DNA from: Streptomyces sp. ML-6
Lineage (GTDB): Bacteria > Actinomycetota > Actinomycetes > Streptomycetales > Streptomycetaceae
Direction of reading: 5' to 3'
DNA: 64,000 nt
Assembly (NCBI RefSeq): GCF_030116705.1
Contig: NZ_JAOTIK010000004.1
Coordinates: forward strand, 57,570-121,569
The notes under the pieces are model-generated. The model did no database searches. It had not been told where the DNA came from and saw nothing but the letters and a program-made list of their open reading frames with translations. This document shows, one piece after another, positions 1 through 8,839 of the stretch. Positions within the stretch are counted from its first letter, which is position 1. Every line of letters starts with the position of its first letter. Both the position numbers and the translations under genes were made by a program.

Positions 1-1501
1 CGCGGGCCTGGCCGGGGGCGCCGTGGACGAGCAGGTCGACCGTGTCGAGTGCGGGGTCCACGGGGAGGAGCAGGGCGAGGTCGCGGGTGAGGGGGTAGGG
101 CTCGCCGGGGGTGGCGGGTGCGGGTTCGGCGGCCAGGCGGGTCTGGTGCGAGGAGGCGGTGACGCGGGCGGTGCGGGCGAGGTTGTCGGGGTCGTCGTCG
201 GCGAGGCCGATGACGGAGGCGTCCTGGCGCAGGAGGGTGCGGCGGACCAGGTCGGGGTGCTGGGTGGCCAGTTCGCGGGGGGTGAGGTTCTTGGTGGTGC
301 ACAGGGCGGCGGCGGTGCCGGCGGCTTCGCCGAGGGTGGCGCAGGTGGCCATGACGCGGGTGGCGCCGAAGGCGATGTGGGTGGCGGAGATGTTGCGTCC
401 GGCGAACAGGAGGTTGGTGACGTTGGCGGAGTAGAGGCAGCGCAGGGGTATGTGGAAGATGCCGTCGGCGTAGCGCTGGCGGGCGCCGGGTTCATCGGCG
501 TACATGCCTTGTGCGGGGTGGAGGTCGACGGACCAGCCGCCGAAGGCGACGCGGTCGGTGAACTGGCGTTGTTCGAGGATGTCCTGCTGGGTGAGGATGT
601 GGTCGCCGAGGAAGCGGCGGTATTCGCGTTTGCCGGGGAGGCTGCCGACCCATTCGAGGGTGAGGTTCTCGGCGTCGGGGAACTGGCCGGAGTTCTTGAT
701 GTGGTCCCAGATGCCCATGATCACGGCCTGGAGTTCGTCGCGGATGCGTTCGTTGTCGTGGACGGTGTCGAGTTCGCCGCCCCATTCGATCCACCAGTAG
801 TCGCAGCCGTTGTCGCCGGTGCGCAGGACGCGGTTGCGCAGGATGGGGGTGGTGGTGAGGTCGCGGGCGTAGGTGGGGGGGACGAATTTGACGGGGCGGC
901 CGGTGTCCTTGGTGTGGAAGAGGATGGTGGAGCCGAGGAGGGCTCCGTCGGCTTCCTGGGGGGCCCAGGGTTCGCCGAATTCGGCTTGTGCTTCGCGGCC
1001 GATGCGGTGGTGGGCGCCGGCGAGGTGGCCGAGCAGGCCGTCGCCGGTGCAGTCGAGGAACTGCTGGGCGTGGAAGGTGATGCGGCGTTCGGAGCCCATC
1101 ATCCAGCCGGTGCAGGAGTGGATCTGGCGTGCGTCGTCGGGGCCGGTGGTGTGGGCTTCCCGGACGTCGGTGTTGAGGTAGAGGTCGATGTTGGGTTCGG
1201 CGCGTACGGCGTCGAGGACGACCTGGTCCCAGTAGTAGGGGTTGCCTTCGGGGTTGCGGTACTGGTTCTCGGTGTACAGCTCGCCCATGATGCCGGTTTC
1301 GCGGGCCCAGCGGTGGACGCCGTGTGCGGTGGCGCCGCAGACCCAGACGCGGATCTCGCTGCTGGCGTTGCCGCCCAGGACGGGGCGGTTGTTGACCAGG
1401 GCGACGCGCCGGCCGAGGCGGGCGGCCGCGATGGCCGCGCAGGTCCCGGCCAGGCCGCCGCCGATGACGGCGATGTCGTAGTGGGCGTCTTCTTCCCGCA
1501 C
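1..1501 (-). CDS. FAD-dependent oxidoreductase (3' end cut by window edge)
   Basis: The 500 visible residues begin with an FAD-binding Rossmann segment, AVIGGGLAGTCAAIAAARLG, at about residues 9-28, followed by the VLGGNASSEIRVWV stretch typical of the FAD_oxidored family (PF12831). Further in are GLLGHLAG and a late NLLFAGRNISATHIAFG segment, as in flavoproteins of this class. The GTG start at 1501 was chosen because GGAGG sits about seven bases upstream. The gene runs off the left edge, so its C-terminus is not visible. It is transcribed away from the neighbouring sugar ABC transporter, and the two promoters share a motif (1581 and 1764), which suggests joint control and a role in catabolism of the imported carbohydrate. 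The substrate cannot be read from the sequence. Confidence 0.85.
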   Translation of the reverse strand, partial: MREEDAHYDIAVIGGGLAGTCAAIAAARLGRRVALVNNRPVLGGNASSEIRVWVCGATAHGVHRWARETGIMGELYTENQYRNPEGNPYYWDQVVLDAVRAEPNIDLYLNTDVREAHTTGPDDARQIHSCTGWMMGSERRITFHAQQFLDCTGDGLLGHLAGAHHRIGREAQAEFGEPWAPQEADGALLGSTILFHTKDTGRPVKFVPPTYARDLTTTPILRNRVLRTGDNGCDYWWIEWGGELDTVHDNERIRDELQAVIMGIWDHIKNSGQFPDAENLTLEWVGSLPGKREYRRFLGDHILTQQDILEQRQFTDRVAFGGWSVDLHPAQGMYADEPGARQRYADGIFHIPLRCLYSANVTNLLFAGRNISATHIAFGATRVMATCATLGEAAGTAAALCTTKNLTPRELATQHPDLVRRTLLRQDASVIGLADDDPDNLARTARVTASSHQTRLAAEPAPATPGEPYPLTRDLALLLPVDPALDTVDLLVHGAPGQAR

Positions 1502-1580
1502 GGTGCGGCCTCCTTGGTGTGAAGCTCGGATACGCTCCGGTGTAACGGAGCGGCCTTGAACGTACATCACATGCATATAG

Positions 1581-1597
1581 TGCAACCACTATTCAGC
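1581..1597 (-). promoter_or_regulatory. Operator-like motif, copy 1 (FAD oxidoreductase promoter)
   Basis: On the plus strand this reads TGCAACCACTATTCAGC. It shares TGCAAC, five or so variable bases, then TTCA with sites at 1764 and 5291. It lies 80 bp upstream of the oxidoreductase start. The half-sites TGCAAC and GTTCA are an imperfect inverted repeat, as expected for a LacI- or GntR-type repressor site. No regulator for it is visible in the window. Confidence 0.4.
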
Positions 1598-1763
1598 TAG
1601 TGGGATGTGCTGTAGATTTCCGGCGCAGTCGACGATGCCGTCGCCGTGGGCCGACGGCTGGATTCGGCCTGTTCGGCGATGCCGCCGTCCTGCTATGGAA
1701 CCGGCGTTTCGCCAGCCAGAAGGGTTGACGCCGTCGCGCGATATGGAGAACGATCCCGCATGC

Positions 1764-1780
1764 TGCAACTTGCGTTCAAT
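1764..1780 (+). promoter_or_regulatory. Operator-like motif, copy 2 (sugar ABC operon promoter)
   Basis: Reads TGCAACTTGCGTTCAAT. It matches the copies at 1581 and 5291 and lies 156 bp before the first permease gene. It is flanked by the palindromic hexamer ATGCAT at 1786, which also occurs at 1571 next to copy 1. The 1502-1935 gap otherwise holds the two divergent promoters and no recognisable gene. Confidence 0.45.
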
Positions 1781-1935
1781 GGAGCATGCATGGCATTCAC
1801 ACAGGGGCCCGGCCGGGACTGGGGACGGGGCGCGTCGGCGCCCGCGCCCGGCCGTGCCGCGCCCGCCCTCCGGCGCGCGGCCCGTCGTGCCATGCCCCGT
1901 ACCACCGCTCCCGCACCGTTCGAGAGGACACACCC

Positions 1936-2883
1936 ATGAGTACGGCCGCACCTCCTCACAAGGCCGCACCCCCCCGCACAGCCCCCGCGCGCCGCGGGCG
2001 CCTCGGCGGGCGGCTCTCCAACGGCGCGTTCGCACTGCTGCTGACCGCACCGGGGCTCGCCCTGTTCGCGACGATCATCATCTATCCGCTGGTGTCGGCG
2101 CTCTTCACGGGTTTCTTCAAGCAGGACCTGCGGCTGCCGGGCCGTGAGTTCGTCGGTCTGGAGAACTTCGCGCACTGGCTGGACGGCGACTTCCTCACGA
2201 TCCTCGAGCAGACGATGGTCTTCACCGTCGGCGCGACGATCGTGCCCTTCGTGATCGGCTTCGCGCTCGCGCTCGCGCTGAACTCGGGCCTGAAGGGCAG
2301 CGGCTTCCTGCGCGGCCTGTTCCTGTTCCCGTGGGTGATCCCGGGCGTGGTGATCTCCTTCCTGTGGATGTGGATCTTCAACGCGAACTACGGCGTGCTC
2401 AACGGCATCCTGATGAAGGCCGGGATCATCGAGGAGTCCGTCTCCTGGCTCGGCCAGCCCGGCACCGCCATGCTCGCCGTCATCATCACCAAGACCTGGG
2501 CGAGCTTCCCCTGGATGATGGTGATGCTGCTGGCCGGCCTGCAGACCGTGCCCAAGGAGCTGCACGAGGCGGCCGCGATGGACGGGGCGGGAGCGGTGCG
2601 GCGCTTCTTCGCCGTGACCTGGCCGCAGGTGCGCGGGGTCGCCTCGATCGTGCTGCTGCTGGAGTTCATCTGGAACTTCCAGCACTTCGACACCATCTAC
2701 GTGCTCACCGGCGGCGGCCCGGCCGGCGCCACCGAGACCTTCGCGACCGCCGTGTACCAGACCGCCTTCAAGGGCTTCGACATCGGCCGGGCGACCGCGC
2801 TGGGCGGCCTGTGGATGCTGCTCCTGCTGCTCCTGGTCGTCGTCTACATCCGGATCACCGAGCGGAAGGGCGACGCCCGATGA
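1936..2883 (+). CDS. Sugar ABC transporter permease, MalF/UgpA type
   Basis: A 315-residue integral membrane protein, the normal size for a binding-protein-dependent sugar permease of the MalF branch. A basic, Pro/Ala-rich N-terminus precedes hydrophobic segments beginning at about residue 30 (ALLLTAPGLALFATIIIYP). The cytoplasmic EAA loop, which contacts the ATPase, is visible as ELHEAAAMDGAGAVRRFF near residue 210. The ATG at 1936 follows GAGAGGA and replaces a longer in-frame start at 1786, whose N-terminus is low-complexity and lacks a ribosome site. It overlaps the second permease by four bases (ATGA), so the two are translationally coupled. No ATPase gene is present, which is usual in Streptomyces, where a shared MsiK-type ATPase serves many such importers. 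Confidence 0.92.
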   Translation: MSTAAPPHKAAPPRTAPARRGRLGGRLSNGAFALLLTAPGLALFATIIIYPLVSALFTGFFKQDLRLPGREFVGLENFAHWLDGDFLTILEQTMVFTVGATIVPFVIGFALALALNSGLKGSGFLRGLFLFPWVIPGVVISFLWMWIFNANYGVLNGILMKAGIIEESVSWLGQPGTAMLAVIITKTWASFPWMMVMLLAGLQTVPKELHEAAAMDGAGAVRRFFAVTWPQVRGVASIVLLLEFIWNFQHFDTIYVLTGGGPAGATETFATAVYQTAFKGFDIGRATALGGLWMLLLLLLVVVYIRITERKGDAR

Positions 2884-3803
2884 CCTCCACGACCTCCACG
2901 ACCCCGCTGTCGGGCACCGGACGGCACCGCACGCGCACCGCACCCGCCGGGCGCACCTCGCGGCGCCGGATCCGCAAGGACCTGCTGCGTTCGCGGATCG
3001 CCGCCTGGAGCGCGGTCCTGGTGATCGGCGCGTTCGGCATGCTGCCGGTGTACTGGCTGCTGGCCACCGCCCTCAGCAGCCCCGAGCAGACCTTCCAGTT
3101 CCCGCCGAAGCTGGTCCCCACCGACATCACCTTCGACAACTTCACGGCCCTGGCCGAGAACGAGCAGCTGATCTCGTACCTGGTCAATTCCCTGATCGTG
3201 GCCTCGATCACCGCCGTGCTGAGCGTGGTGGTCGCCACGTACATGGGCTACTCGTTCTCCAAGTTCCGCTACCGGGGGCGGCGCTCGCTGATGCACCTGG
3301 TGCTGGCCTCCCAGATGTTCCCCCAGGCGCTGCTGCTGGTGACGCTGTACGCGGTGTTCTCCAGTTTCGGGCTGCTGAACACGTACACCGCCCTGGTGCT
3401 GTCCTTCACCACGTTCACGATGCCGCTGTGCGTGTGGATGCTGAAGGGCATCTTCGACACCATCCCCGACGCCCTGCTGGAGGCCGCCTCCATCGACGGC
3501 GCGTCGCGGTGGCGGACGCTGCACTCCGTGGTGGCGCCGCTGGCCGCGCCCGGGATGATCGCGGCAGGCCTGTTCGCCTTCGTCCGCGGCTGGAACGACT
3601 TCATCTTCGCCGTCACGCTGGCCGACAAGGAGAAGCAGACCCTGCCCCCCGGCCTGGTCTCCACCTACATCGGCGAGTTCCAGACCGCGTGGCCCGAGCT
3701 GATGGCCGCCTCGCTCGTCGTGTCGGTCCCGGTGGTCATCGCCTTCATGTTCCTCCAGCGCTACCTCGTCGGCGGCATGACCGCCGGCTCGGTCAAGAGC
3801 TGA
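2880..3803 (+). CDS. Sugar ABC transporter permease, MalG/UgpE type
   Basis: A 307-residue inner-membrane permease and partner of the preceding gene, which it overlaps by ATGA. The N-terminal 35 residues are Thr/Arg-rich and cytoplasmic; the first membrane segment is near residue 45 (AVLVIGAFGMLPVYWLLATA). The EAA loop is visible as ALLEAASIDGASRWRTL near residue 195, followed by the FVRGWNDFIFAVTL segment characteristic of MalG-like proteins. The longer frame opening at 2331 is a shadow of the first permease and is rejected. With the binding protein downstream it forms an importer for an oligosaccharide or sugar derivative that cannot be specified from sequence alone. Confidence 0.92.
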   Translation: MTSTTSTTPLSGTGRHRTRTAPAGRTSRRRIRKDLLRSRIAAWSAVLVIGAFGMLPVYWLLATALSSPEQTFQFPPKLVPTDITFDNFTALAENEQLISYLVNSLIVASITAVLSVVVATYMGYSFSKFRYRGRRSLMHLVLASQMFPQALLLVTLYAVFSSFGLLNTYTALVLSFTTFTMPLCVWMLKGIFDTIPDALLEAASIDGASRWRTLHSVVAPLAAPGMIAAGLFAFVRGWNDFIFAVTLADKEKQTLPPGLVSTYIGEFQTAWPELMAASLVVSVPVVIAFMFLQRYLVGGMTAGSVKS

Positions 3804-3881
3804 AGCCGGCGGGCCCCGTCCCCCGCCCCCCCTCCCCCCACCTGCCCCTTTTCCGCCCACTCCCCCATCCATGGAGACACC

Positions 3882-5183
3882 ATGACCACCTCTGGCATCA
3901 GCCGGCGCGGCGCGCTGCGCATGTTCGGCATCGGCGCGCTCGGCGTGGCCGGCGCCGGCGTGCTGGGCGCCTGCGCGCCGTCCGGCGCGAGCTCCTCCTC
4001 CAACGGAGGCGACACGAAGTCCAAGGACTTCGACTTCACCTCCTGGTCGCTCAACGAGGAGGCCGCCAAGCCGGCGATCGAGAAGATCATCAAGGCGTGG
4101 GAGAAGGCCGAGGGCTCCAGGATCCGCGCGGTCTCGTACCCCTACAACGAGTACCTGAGCCAGCTCACCCTCAAGCTCGGCGGCGGGGAGACCACCGGCG
4201 CGGTGCACCTGGACATCGCCTGGCTGGCCGCGGTGGCGCAGATGGGCAAGCTCGCCGACCTGAGCGCGGTGGCCCTCAAGGGCGGCTACACGAACGTGGC
4301 GCTGGACAGCGGCATGTACGACGGCAAGCAGTACGGCCTGCCGTGGAACACCGGCTCGATCGGTGTGATCGCCAACTCCAAGCTCCTGGCGAAGGCCGGA
4401 ATCAAGAAGCACCCCACCACCATCGAGGAGTTCGAGGACGCGCTGCGGGAGCTGAAGGGGCTGGGCGGCGGCATCGTGCCCTACGCCGCGGCCACCAAGG
4501 TCGCGCAGCTCAAGGACATCTTCCCGTGGATGCAGACCTTCGGGTGCACGCTGCTGGAGGGCAACAAGGTCACCATCGGCGACGACGCCTCCGTCGACGC
4601 GGTCACCTGGTACAAGAAGCTGCACGACGAGAAGCTGATCGCCGCGGACGTGGACCGCTTCGACGCGCGTGCCCTGTTCGGGCAGGGCAAGGCCGCCTTC
4701 TACGACGACGCCATCATCGGCAAGGGCGTGACCGCGGCCCAGTCCAAGGACAAGACGCTGGCCGACGCGATGCAGCCGATGAAGCGCCCGGTGCTGCGCG
4801 CCGGTGACAAGCCCCAGGCGCTGCTGTGGGGCGGTGTGATCGCCATCGTCAAGGGCAAGGGGCAGGACGCGGCGACGCAGTTCGCGCTGCACGCCACCTC
4901 CGACCGGGCCACCACCACCCAGTACTTCACCGAGCGCGCCCTGCCGCCGTCGACCACCGCGGGCCTGTCCGACCCGAAGGTCGCCGAGGACACCTTCACC
5001 ACCCAGTGGACCGAGAAGATCACCGACACGGCCACCGGCAGCCCCTTCTGGCAGTACGCGCAGAACGCCCAGATCGAGGAGGCCGTGGCCAAGCAGGTCC
5101 AGGCCGTCCTGGTGGGCAAGGAGAAGCCGAAGGACGCGATGAGGAAGGCCGCCGAGGAGGTCACCGACCTCATCAAGCGCTGA
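3882..5183 (+). CDS. Extracellular sugar-binding lipoprotein
   Basis: A 433-residue family 1 solute-binding protein, of typical length. The N-terminus combines a twin-arginine motif (SRRGALRMFG, residues 5-14) with a hydrophobic stretch and a lipobox LGAC, placing the lipidated cysteine at about residue 31. It is therefore predicted to be Tat-exported and anchored outside the membrane. A Ser/Gly linker follows, then the mature ligand-binding fold starting KDFDFTSWSLNEEAAKPAIE. It lies 78 bp after the second permease in the same orientation and completes the importer. A strong hairpin at 5205 closes the unit. Confidence 0.92.
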   Translation: MTTSGISRRGALRMFGIGALGVAGAGVLGACAPSGASSSSNGGDTKSKDFDFTSWSLNEEAAKPAIEKIIKAWEKAEGSRIRAVSYPYNEYLSQLTLKLGGGETTGAVHLDIAWLAAVAQMGKLADLSAVALKGGYTNVALDSGMYDGKQYGLPWNTGSIGVIANSKLLAKAGIKKHPTTIEEFEDALRELKGLGGGIVPYAAATKVAQLKDIFPWMQTFGCTLLEGNKVTIGDDASVDAVTWYKKLHDEKLIAADVDRFDARALFGQGKAAFYDDAIIGKGVTAAQSKDKTLADAMQPMKRPVLRAGDKPQALLWGGVIAIVKGKGQDAATQFALHATSDRATTTQYFTERALPPSTTAGLSDPKVAEDTFTTQWTEKITDTATGSPFWQYAQNAQIEEAVAKQVQAVLVGKEKPKDAMRKAAEEVTDLIKR

Positions 5184-5204
5184 ACCGGCACCCGGCGCCC
5201 CAGG

Positions 5205-5239
5205 GGCCCGGCACGGACCGCGACGGTCCGTGCCGGGCC
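5205..5239 (+). terminator. Hairpin terminator after the ABC importer operon
   Basis: A perfect 16-bp GC-rich stem with a three-base CGA loop starts 22 bases after the binding-protein stop codon. There is no U-tract, which is common for actinomycete terminators. Confidence 0.7.
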
Positions 5240-5290
5240 TCTGGCCTTTCCGCACACGTATTCCTCAGGGCGTATTTCAGATCCGTATTG

Positions 5291-5307
5291 TGCAACTTCT
5301 GTTCATG
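5291..5307 (+). promoter_or_regulatory. Operator-like motif, copy 3 (BNR-protein promoter)
   Basis: Reads TGCAACTTCTGTTCATG, the closest match to the copy at 1764, and lies 112 bp upstream of the BNR-repeat gene. Its presence after the terminator suggests that this gene has its own promoter under the same regulator as the importer. Confidence 0.45.
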
Positions 5308-5418
5308 ATCCGGGATCCGCTGTAGGCTCCCGGCGCGGCGGAGGGGCGGGCCGGCCTGCGGGGCCGCTTCCCGCCCCGCCCGCACCGTCTCCACCCCACG
5401 CCCGCGAAGGAGTTCACC

Positions 5419-6732
5419 TTGCGACGTCCCACGGCACGCGCGTACGCCGCCTCGGCCGCGGCCCTGGCCGCCCTGCTCACGGCCCTGCCGGCCGCCCACG
5501 CCGACAGCACCGACAGCGCCGGGGGCACGGCGGCCGCGGCGACGGTGATCGAGAAGGTCCCGTACGCGATGGACTCGTCGAACCAGGCCGCCTGGTGGAC
5601 GCCGGTCGCCACGTACAAGGGCCGCGGCCAGTACACGTACTTCGCCTTCAACGAGCCCGGCTCGACGGCCGCCACGCACCGCCCGGCCATCGCCCGGCGC
5701 GACCCCGACGGGGTCTGGAGCCGGCTTCCGCTGCTGAACAGCAACGGGCAGCAGGCCGAGTTCCCCGACGACAACGGGCACAACCAGCCCTCCGTGGCGC
5801 GCGACGGCAGCGGCCGCCTGCACGTGTTCGCCTCCATGCACGCCAGCTCCTGGCGCTACTTCCGCACCGAGGCCCCCGGCACCGACGTCACCGACCACGC
5901 GGCCGAACTGCCCGACCAGGGCGTGGGCATCACCTACCCCGTCGTGACCACCGCGCCCAACGGCGACCTGTACCTGGCCGCCCGGGTCGGCTCCGGCGCC
6001 GACCAGCGGCCCGGCAAGCTGTACCGCTGGGACAACGCCGCCGCGCGCTGGAGCACGGTCGCCACCTTCGCCGGGGCGCTGAACCGCTCCGTGTACCCCG
6101 ACGACCTGACGGTGGACGCCGCCGGGCGCGTGCACCTGCTGTACGAGTGGGCCAAGGCCCCGGCGACCGCGTTCCGCCACCAGCTGTCCTACCTGCGCTA
6201 CGACCCGGCGACCGGCGCCTTCGCCGACAGCACGGGCGCGGCCGTCACCACCCCGGTCACCCCCGCCACCTCCGACGTGATCCAGGACCTCACCGCGGGC
6301 GAGGAGTGGAGCATCGACAACGCCTACACCGGCCCGGCGGTGCAGAGCGCCAAGCTCACCCTGGACGGCTCCGCCCCGAAGGTCGCCTACCGCTACCGCT
6401 CGGCCGACAGCGGCGGCAACTTCCGCGTGCACTACGCCTACCCGAGCGGCAGCAGCTGGGTCAGCAAGACCGTGTACGCGGGCGGCCAGACCGCGGCGGC
6501 CCTGGGCATCACCTGGAACGCGACGGACACCAAGCGGGTGTACTACATCACCGGCACCGGCACCGACCGGGTCTTCGCCGCGACCCAGGCCGCGGACGGG
6601 ACCTGGACCTCGCAGTCCGCCGCGCCGGGCGTGAGCGCGGACCGGCTCGCGGTGCAGCGGGACTCCGACGGCAGGGACGTGCTGTACCTGCCGGACGTCG
6701 CGCACAACTCGCTCTACTACGGGCTGCGCTGA
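5419..6732 (+). CDS. Secreted BNR-repeat protein, probable polysaccharide-active enzyme
   Basis: A 437-residue exported protein. Translation from TTG at 5419 is supported by GAAGGAG seven bases upstream. Residues 1-28 form a Sec-type signal peptide with likely cleavage after AHA. The mature part begins with TVIEKVPYAMDSSNQAAWWTP and contains several blade-like repeats (for example GHNQPSVARDGSGRLHVF and SVYPDDLTVDAAGRVHLLYEW), matching the BNR_4 family (PF15892). That family includes polysaccharide lyases and related beta-propellers. Position beside the importer, and the shared operator-like motif, suggest it acts outside the cell on the polymer whose fragments are imported. Catalytic residues were not assigned. 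Confidence 0.75.
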   Translation: MRRPTARAYAASAAALAALLTALPAAHADSTDSAGGTAAAATVIEKVPYAMDSSNQAAWWTPVATYKGRGQYTYFAFNEPGSTAATHRPAIARRDPDGVWSRLPLLNSNGQQAEFPDDNGHNQPSVARDGSGRLHVFASMHASSWRYFRTEAPGTDVTDHAAELPDQGVGITYPVVTTAPNGDLYLAARVGSGADQRPGKLYRWDNAAARWSTVATFAGALNRSVYPDDLTVDAAGRVHLLYEWAKAPATAFRHQLSYLRYDPATGAFADSTGAAVTTPVTPATSDVIQDLTAGEEWSIDNAYTGPAVQSAKLTLDGSAPKVAYRYRSADSGGNFRVHYAYPSGSSWVSKTVYAGGQTAAALGITWNATDTKRVYYITGTGTDRVFAATQAADGTWTSQSAAPGVSADRLAVQRDSDGRDVLYLPDVAHNSLYYGLR

Positions 6733-6771
6733 GGCCCCCTCCGGCAGCAGCCGGACACGGACGGACAGGTG

Positions 6772-6802
6772 GGCGGGCGGGCCGGGGTGCGGCCCGCCCG
6801 CC
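6772..6802 (+). terminator. Hairpin terminator after the BNR-protein gene
   Basis: A perfect 12-bp stem around a seven-base loop, 40 bp after the stop codon and upstream of the SARP promoter. It marks the boundary between the carbohydrate locus and the biosynthetic cluster. Confidence 0.6.
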
Positions 6803-6863
6803 CGTCGTCGTCCGGGGGCGGAAGGCCGCGGTCCGGGGGCGGTATCGGTGTGCGGGCCCGGGC

Positions 6864-6895
6864 GATAACCCATGGATAAGGGTGCCGCCTACCTT
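6864..6895 (+). promoter_or_regulatory. SARP-box promoter of the SARP gene
   Basis: Heptamers GATAACC and GATAAGG are separated by four bases (11-bp period). They are followed by eight bases and the -10-like hexamer TACCTT, 44 bp before the regulator's ATG. The geometry is that of SARP binding sites, implying autoregulation or control by the second SARP at 60814. Confidence 0.6.
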
Positions 6896-6938
6896 CGGGT
6901 TCCATGCAGGAGGCTCAGACCTGAAAGGGGTTTGCCGC

Positions 6939-8780
6939 ATGGACTTCCGGATTCTCGGGCCGGTGGAGGCCCGGCGTGAGGGGGACTGGATCGCGCTGTC
7001 CGGTTCCAAGGTGCACACGGTCCTCGCCACGCTGCTGCTCGCGCACGGGCGGGTCGTCTCGGACTCCCGGCTCAGCGCGATGCTGTGGGGGTGGGACCCG
7101 CCGGTCACCGCGAACGCGCAGATCTACACGTACATGTCGCGGCTGCGCAAGCTGCTCGGCGACGGGGTCGAGATCGTGCGGCGCCAGCCGGGGTACATCC
7201 TGCGCGCGCCCGGGGCCCGTATCGACGTCGTCGAGTTCGAGCGGCTGGACCGGCTCGGCCGTGAGGCGCTGCGGGAGCGGCGGCACGCCGATGCGCGGGC
7301 GCTGCTGGGCGAGGCGCTGGGGTGGTGGCGCGGTCCGGCGCTGTCGAACGTGACCGAGTTCCTCCTGGAGGCCGAGCTGCCGCGGCTGGAGGAGGCGCGG
7401 ATGCTGGCGCTGGAGAACCGGATCGAGGCGGATCTCGCGCTGGGCATGCACGAGCAGGTGACCGCCGAACTGACGGGGCTGGTCGCCGAGCATCCCGTGC
7501 GGGAACGGCTGCGGGCGCAGCTGATGACCGCGCTGTACCGGTGCGGGCGGCAGGCCGATGCGCTGCAGACGTACTACGAGGGGCGCAAGGTGCTCGTCGA
7601 TCAGCTGGGGGTGGATCCGGGTGAGGTGCTCGGGGCCACGTACCAGGCCGTGCTGGGCGGGGAGTTGCGGCTGCGGGGTGCAGGGGCGGCGCGGGGGCGG
7701 TCCGATGTGCCCGCCATGCTTCCCGCGGCGGAGGGTGATTTCGTGGGCCGGGCCGCGGAGCGGTCGCTGCTGGCGGCGCGGCTGGCGGAGGGGGCTGGGC
7801 GGCCCCGGCGTCTGCTGGTGACGGGGATGGCGGGGGTGGGCAAGACGGCGCTCGTGGTGCGGGCCGCGCAGGACTGTGCGGGCCGTTTTCCCGACGGGCA
7901 GCTCTTCGCCGAGCTGTGTCACCGTGACGGCAGGCCCAAGGACGCCGGCGAGGTGCTGGTGCGGCTGCTGCGTGCGCTGGGCGAGCCGGGGCTGGAGGAG
8001 GGTTCCTCGCGGGCCCTGGACCGGGACGAGCTGGTCCGGCTCTACCGGGCGCGGACCTCGGGCAAGCGGCTCCTGGTCGTTCTGGACGATGCGGCGGGTG
8101 ATCTGCAGGTGGCGCCGTTGCTGCCGGCGAGCCCGCAGGCGGCCGTGCTGATCACGAGCCGGTCCCGGCTGGCCCGGGTGGCGGGGGCGGACACGGTGGC
8201 CCTGGCTCCGCTGGACGAGGAGGAGTCGCTGGCGATGCTGGTGGCGGCGGCCGGTGCGGAGCGGCCGGCGAAGGACCCGGATGCCGCCGAGGACCTGGTG
8301 GCCTATTGCGGGGGGCTGCCGCTGGCGCTGGCCGTGGTGGGGGCGCGGATGGCGGCGCGGCCGTCGTGGCCGGCGGGGCGGTTCGCGAACCGGCTCGCGG
8401 ATCCGGCGCGGCGGCTGGCGGAGCTGTCGTTCGGTGATCTGGATGTGCGCGGGGCGTTGCTGCCGTCGGTGCGGCGTCTGGCGGCTGCCGGTCCGCAGGC
8501 GCTCGCGATGCTGTCGGGTGCCGGTACGGAGCCGTTCTCGGCGCGGGACGTGTCGGTGCGTCTGGGGGTGTTGGAGGAGGAGGCGGAGCGGGTGCTGGAG
8601 CTGCTGGTGGACAGCGCGCTGCTGGATCTGTCGGGGCTCGATGCGCAGGGGCTTCCGCTGTACCGGTGTCATGAGCTGGTGCTGTTGTACGCGGCGGCGC
8701 CGGACCCGGCCGCTTTCGCTCCCCCGTCCTCCGTGGGGGGTGCGGGGGTGGTGCGCGGCGGTGCCACCGCGGTCGGGTGA
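6939..8780 (+). CDS. SARP-family transcriptional activator with NB-ARC domain (no TPR)
   Basis: A 613-residue cluster-situated regulator. An OmpR-type winged-helix domain occupies about residues 1-95 (MDFRILGPVEARREG, then SRLSAMLWGWDPP and YIYMSRLR-like helices). The bacterial transcriptional activation domain covers about 100-245, ending QLGVDPGEVLGATYQAVL. An NB-ARC/STAND ATPase follows, with Walker A GMAGVGKTALV near 295 and Walker B LLVVLDDA near 375. It lacks the C-terminal TPR array of AfsR, so it is an intermediate-length SARP. The ATG at 6939 follows GAAAGGGG; the much longer open frame upstream is a shadow of the BNR gene. Its own promoter carries the box found across the cluster, so it is the likely pathway activator. 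Confidence 0.9.
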   Translation: MDFRILGPVEARREGDWIALSGSKVHTVLATLLLAHGRVVSDSRLSAMLWGWDPPVTANAQIYTYMSRLRKLLGDGVEIVRRQPGYILRAPGARIDVVEFERLDRLGREALRERRHADARALLGEALGWWRGPALSNVTEFLLEAELPRLEEARMLALENRIEADLALGMHEQVTAELTGLVAEHPVRERLRAQLMTALYRCGRQADALQTYYEGRKVLVDQLGVDPGEVLGATYQAVLGGELRLRGAGAARGRSDVPAMLPAAEGDFVGRAAERSLLAARLAEGAGRPRRLLVTGMAGVGKTALVVRAAQDCAGRFPDGQLFAELCHRDGRPKDAGEVLVRLLRALGEPGLEEGSSRALDRDELVRLYRARTSGKRLLVVLDDAAGDLQVAPLLPASPQAAVLITSRSRLARVAGADTVALAPLDEEESLAMLVAAAGAERPAKDPDAAEDLVAYCGGLPLALAVVGARMAARPSWPAGRFANRLADPARRLAELSFGDLDVRGALLPSVRRLAAAGPQALAMLSGAGTEPFSARDVSVRLGVLEEEAERVLELLVDSALLDLSGLDAQGLPLYRCHELVLLYAAAPDPAAFAPPSSVGGAGVVRGGATAVG

Positions 8781-8790
8781 CCGCGGTGGC
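8763..8790 (+). terminator. Hairpin overlapping the SARP stop codon
   Basis: A perfect 12-bp stem with loop GGGT whose right arm begins inside the TGA stop. It lies between convergent genes (the next gene ends at 8840 on the other strand) and probably terminates both. Confidence 0.55.
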
Positions 8791-8839
8791 CGGGGCGGGG
8801 GTGGCGGTGCCGTTCACGGGAGGGCCGGCGTGCGGGGTG

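Noticed and set aside
1693..2943. Minus-strand frames covering the sugar permease genes
   Set aside because: Antisense to well-supported permeases with EAA loops; Gln/His/Arg-rich translation.
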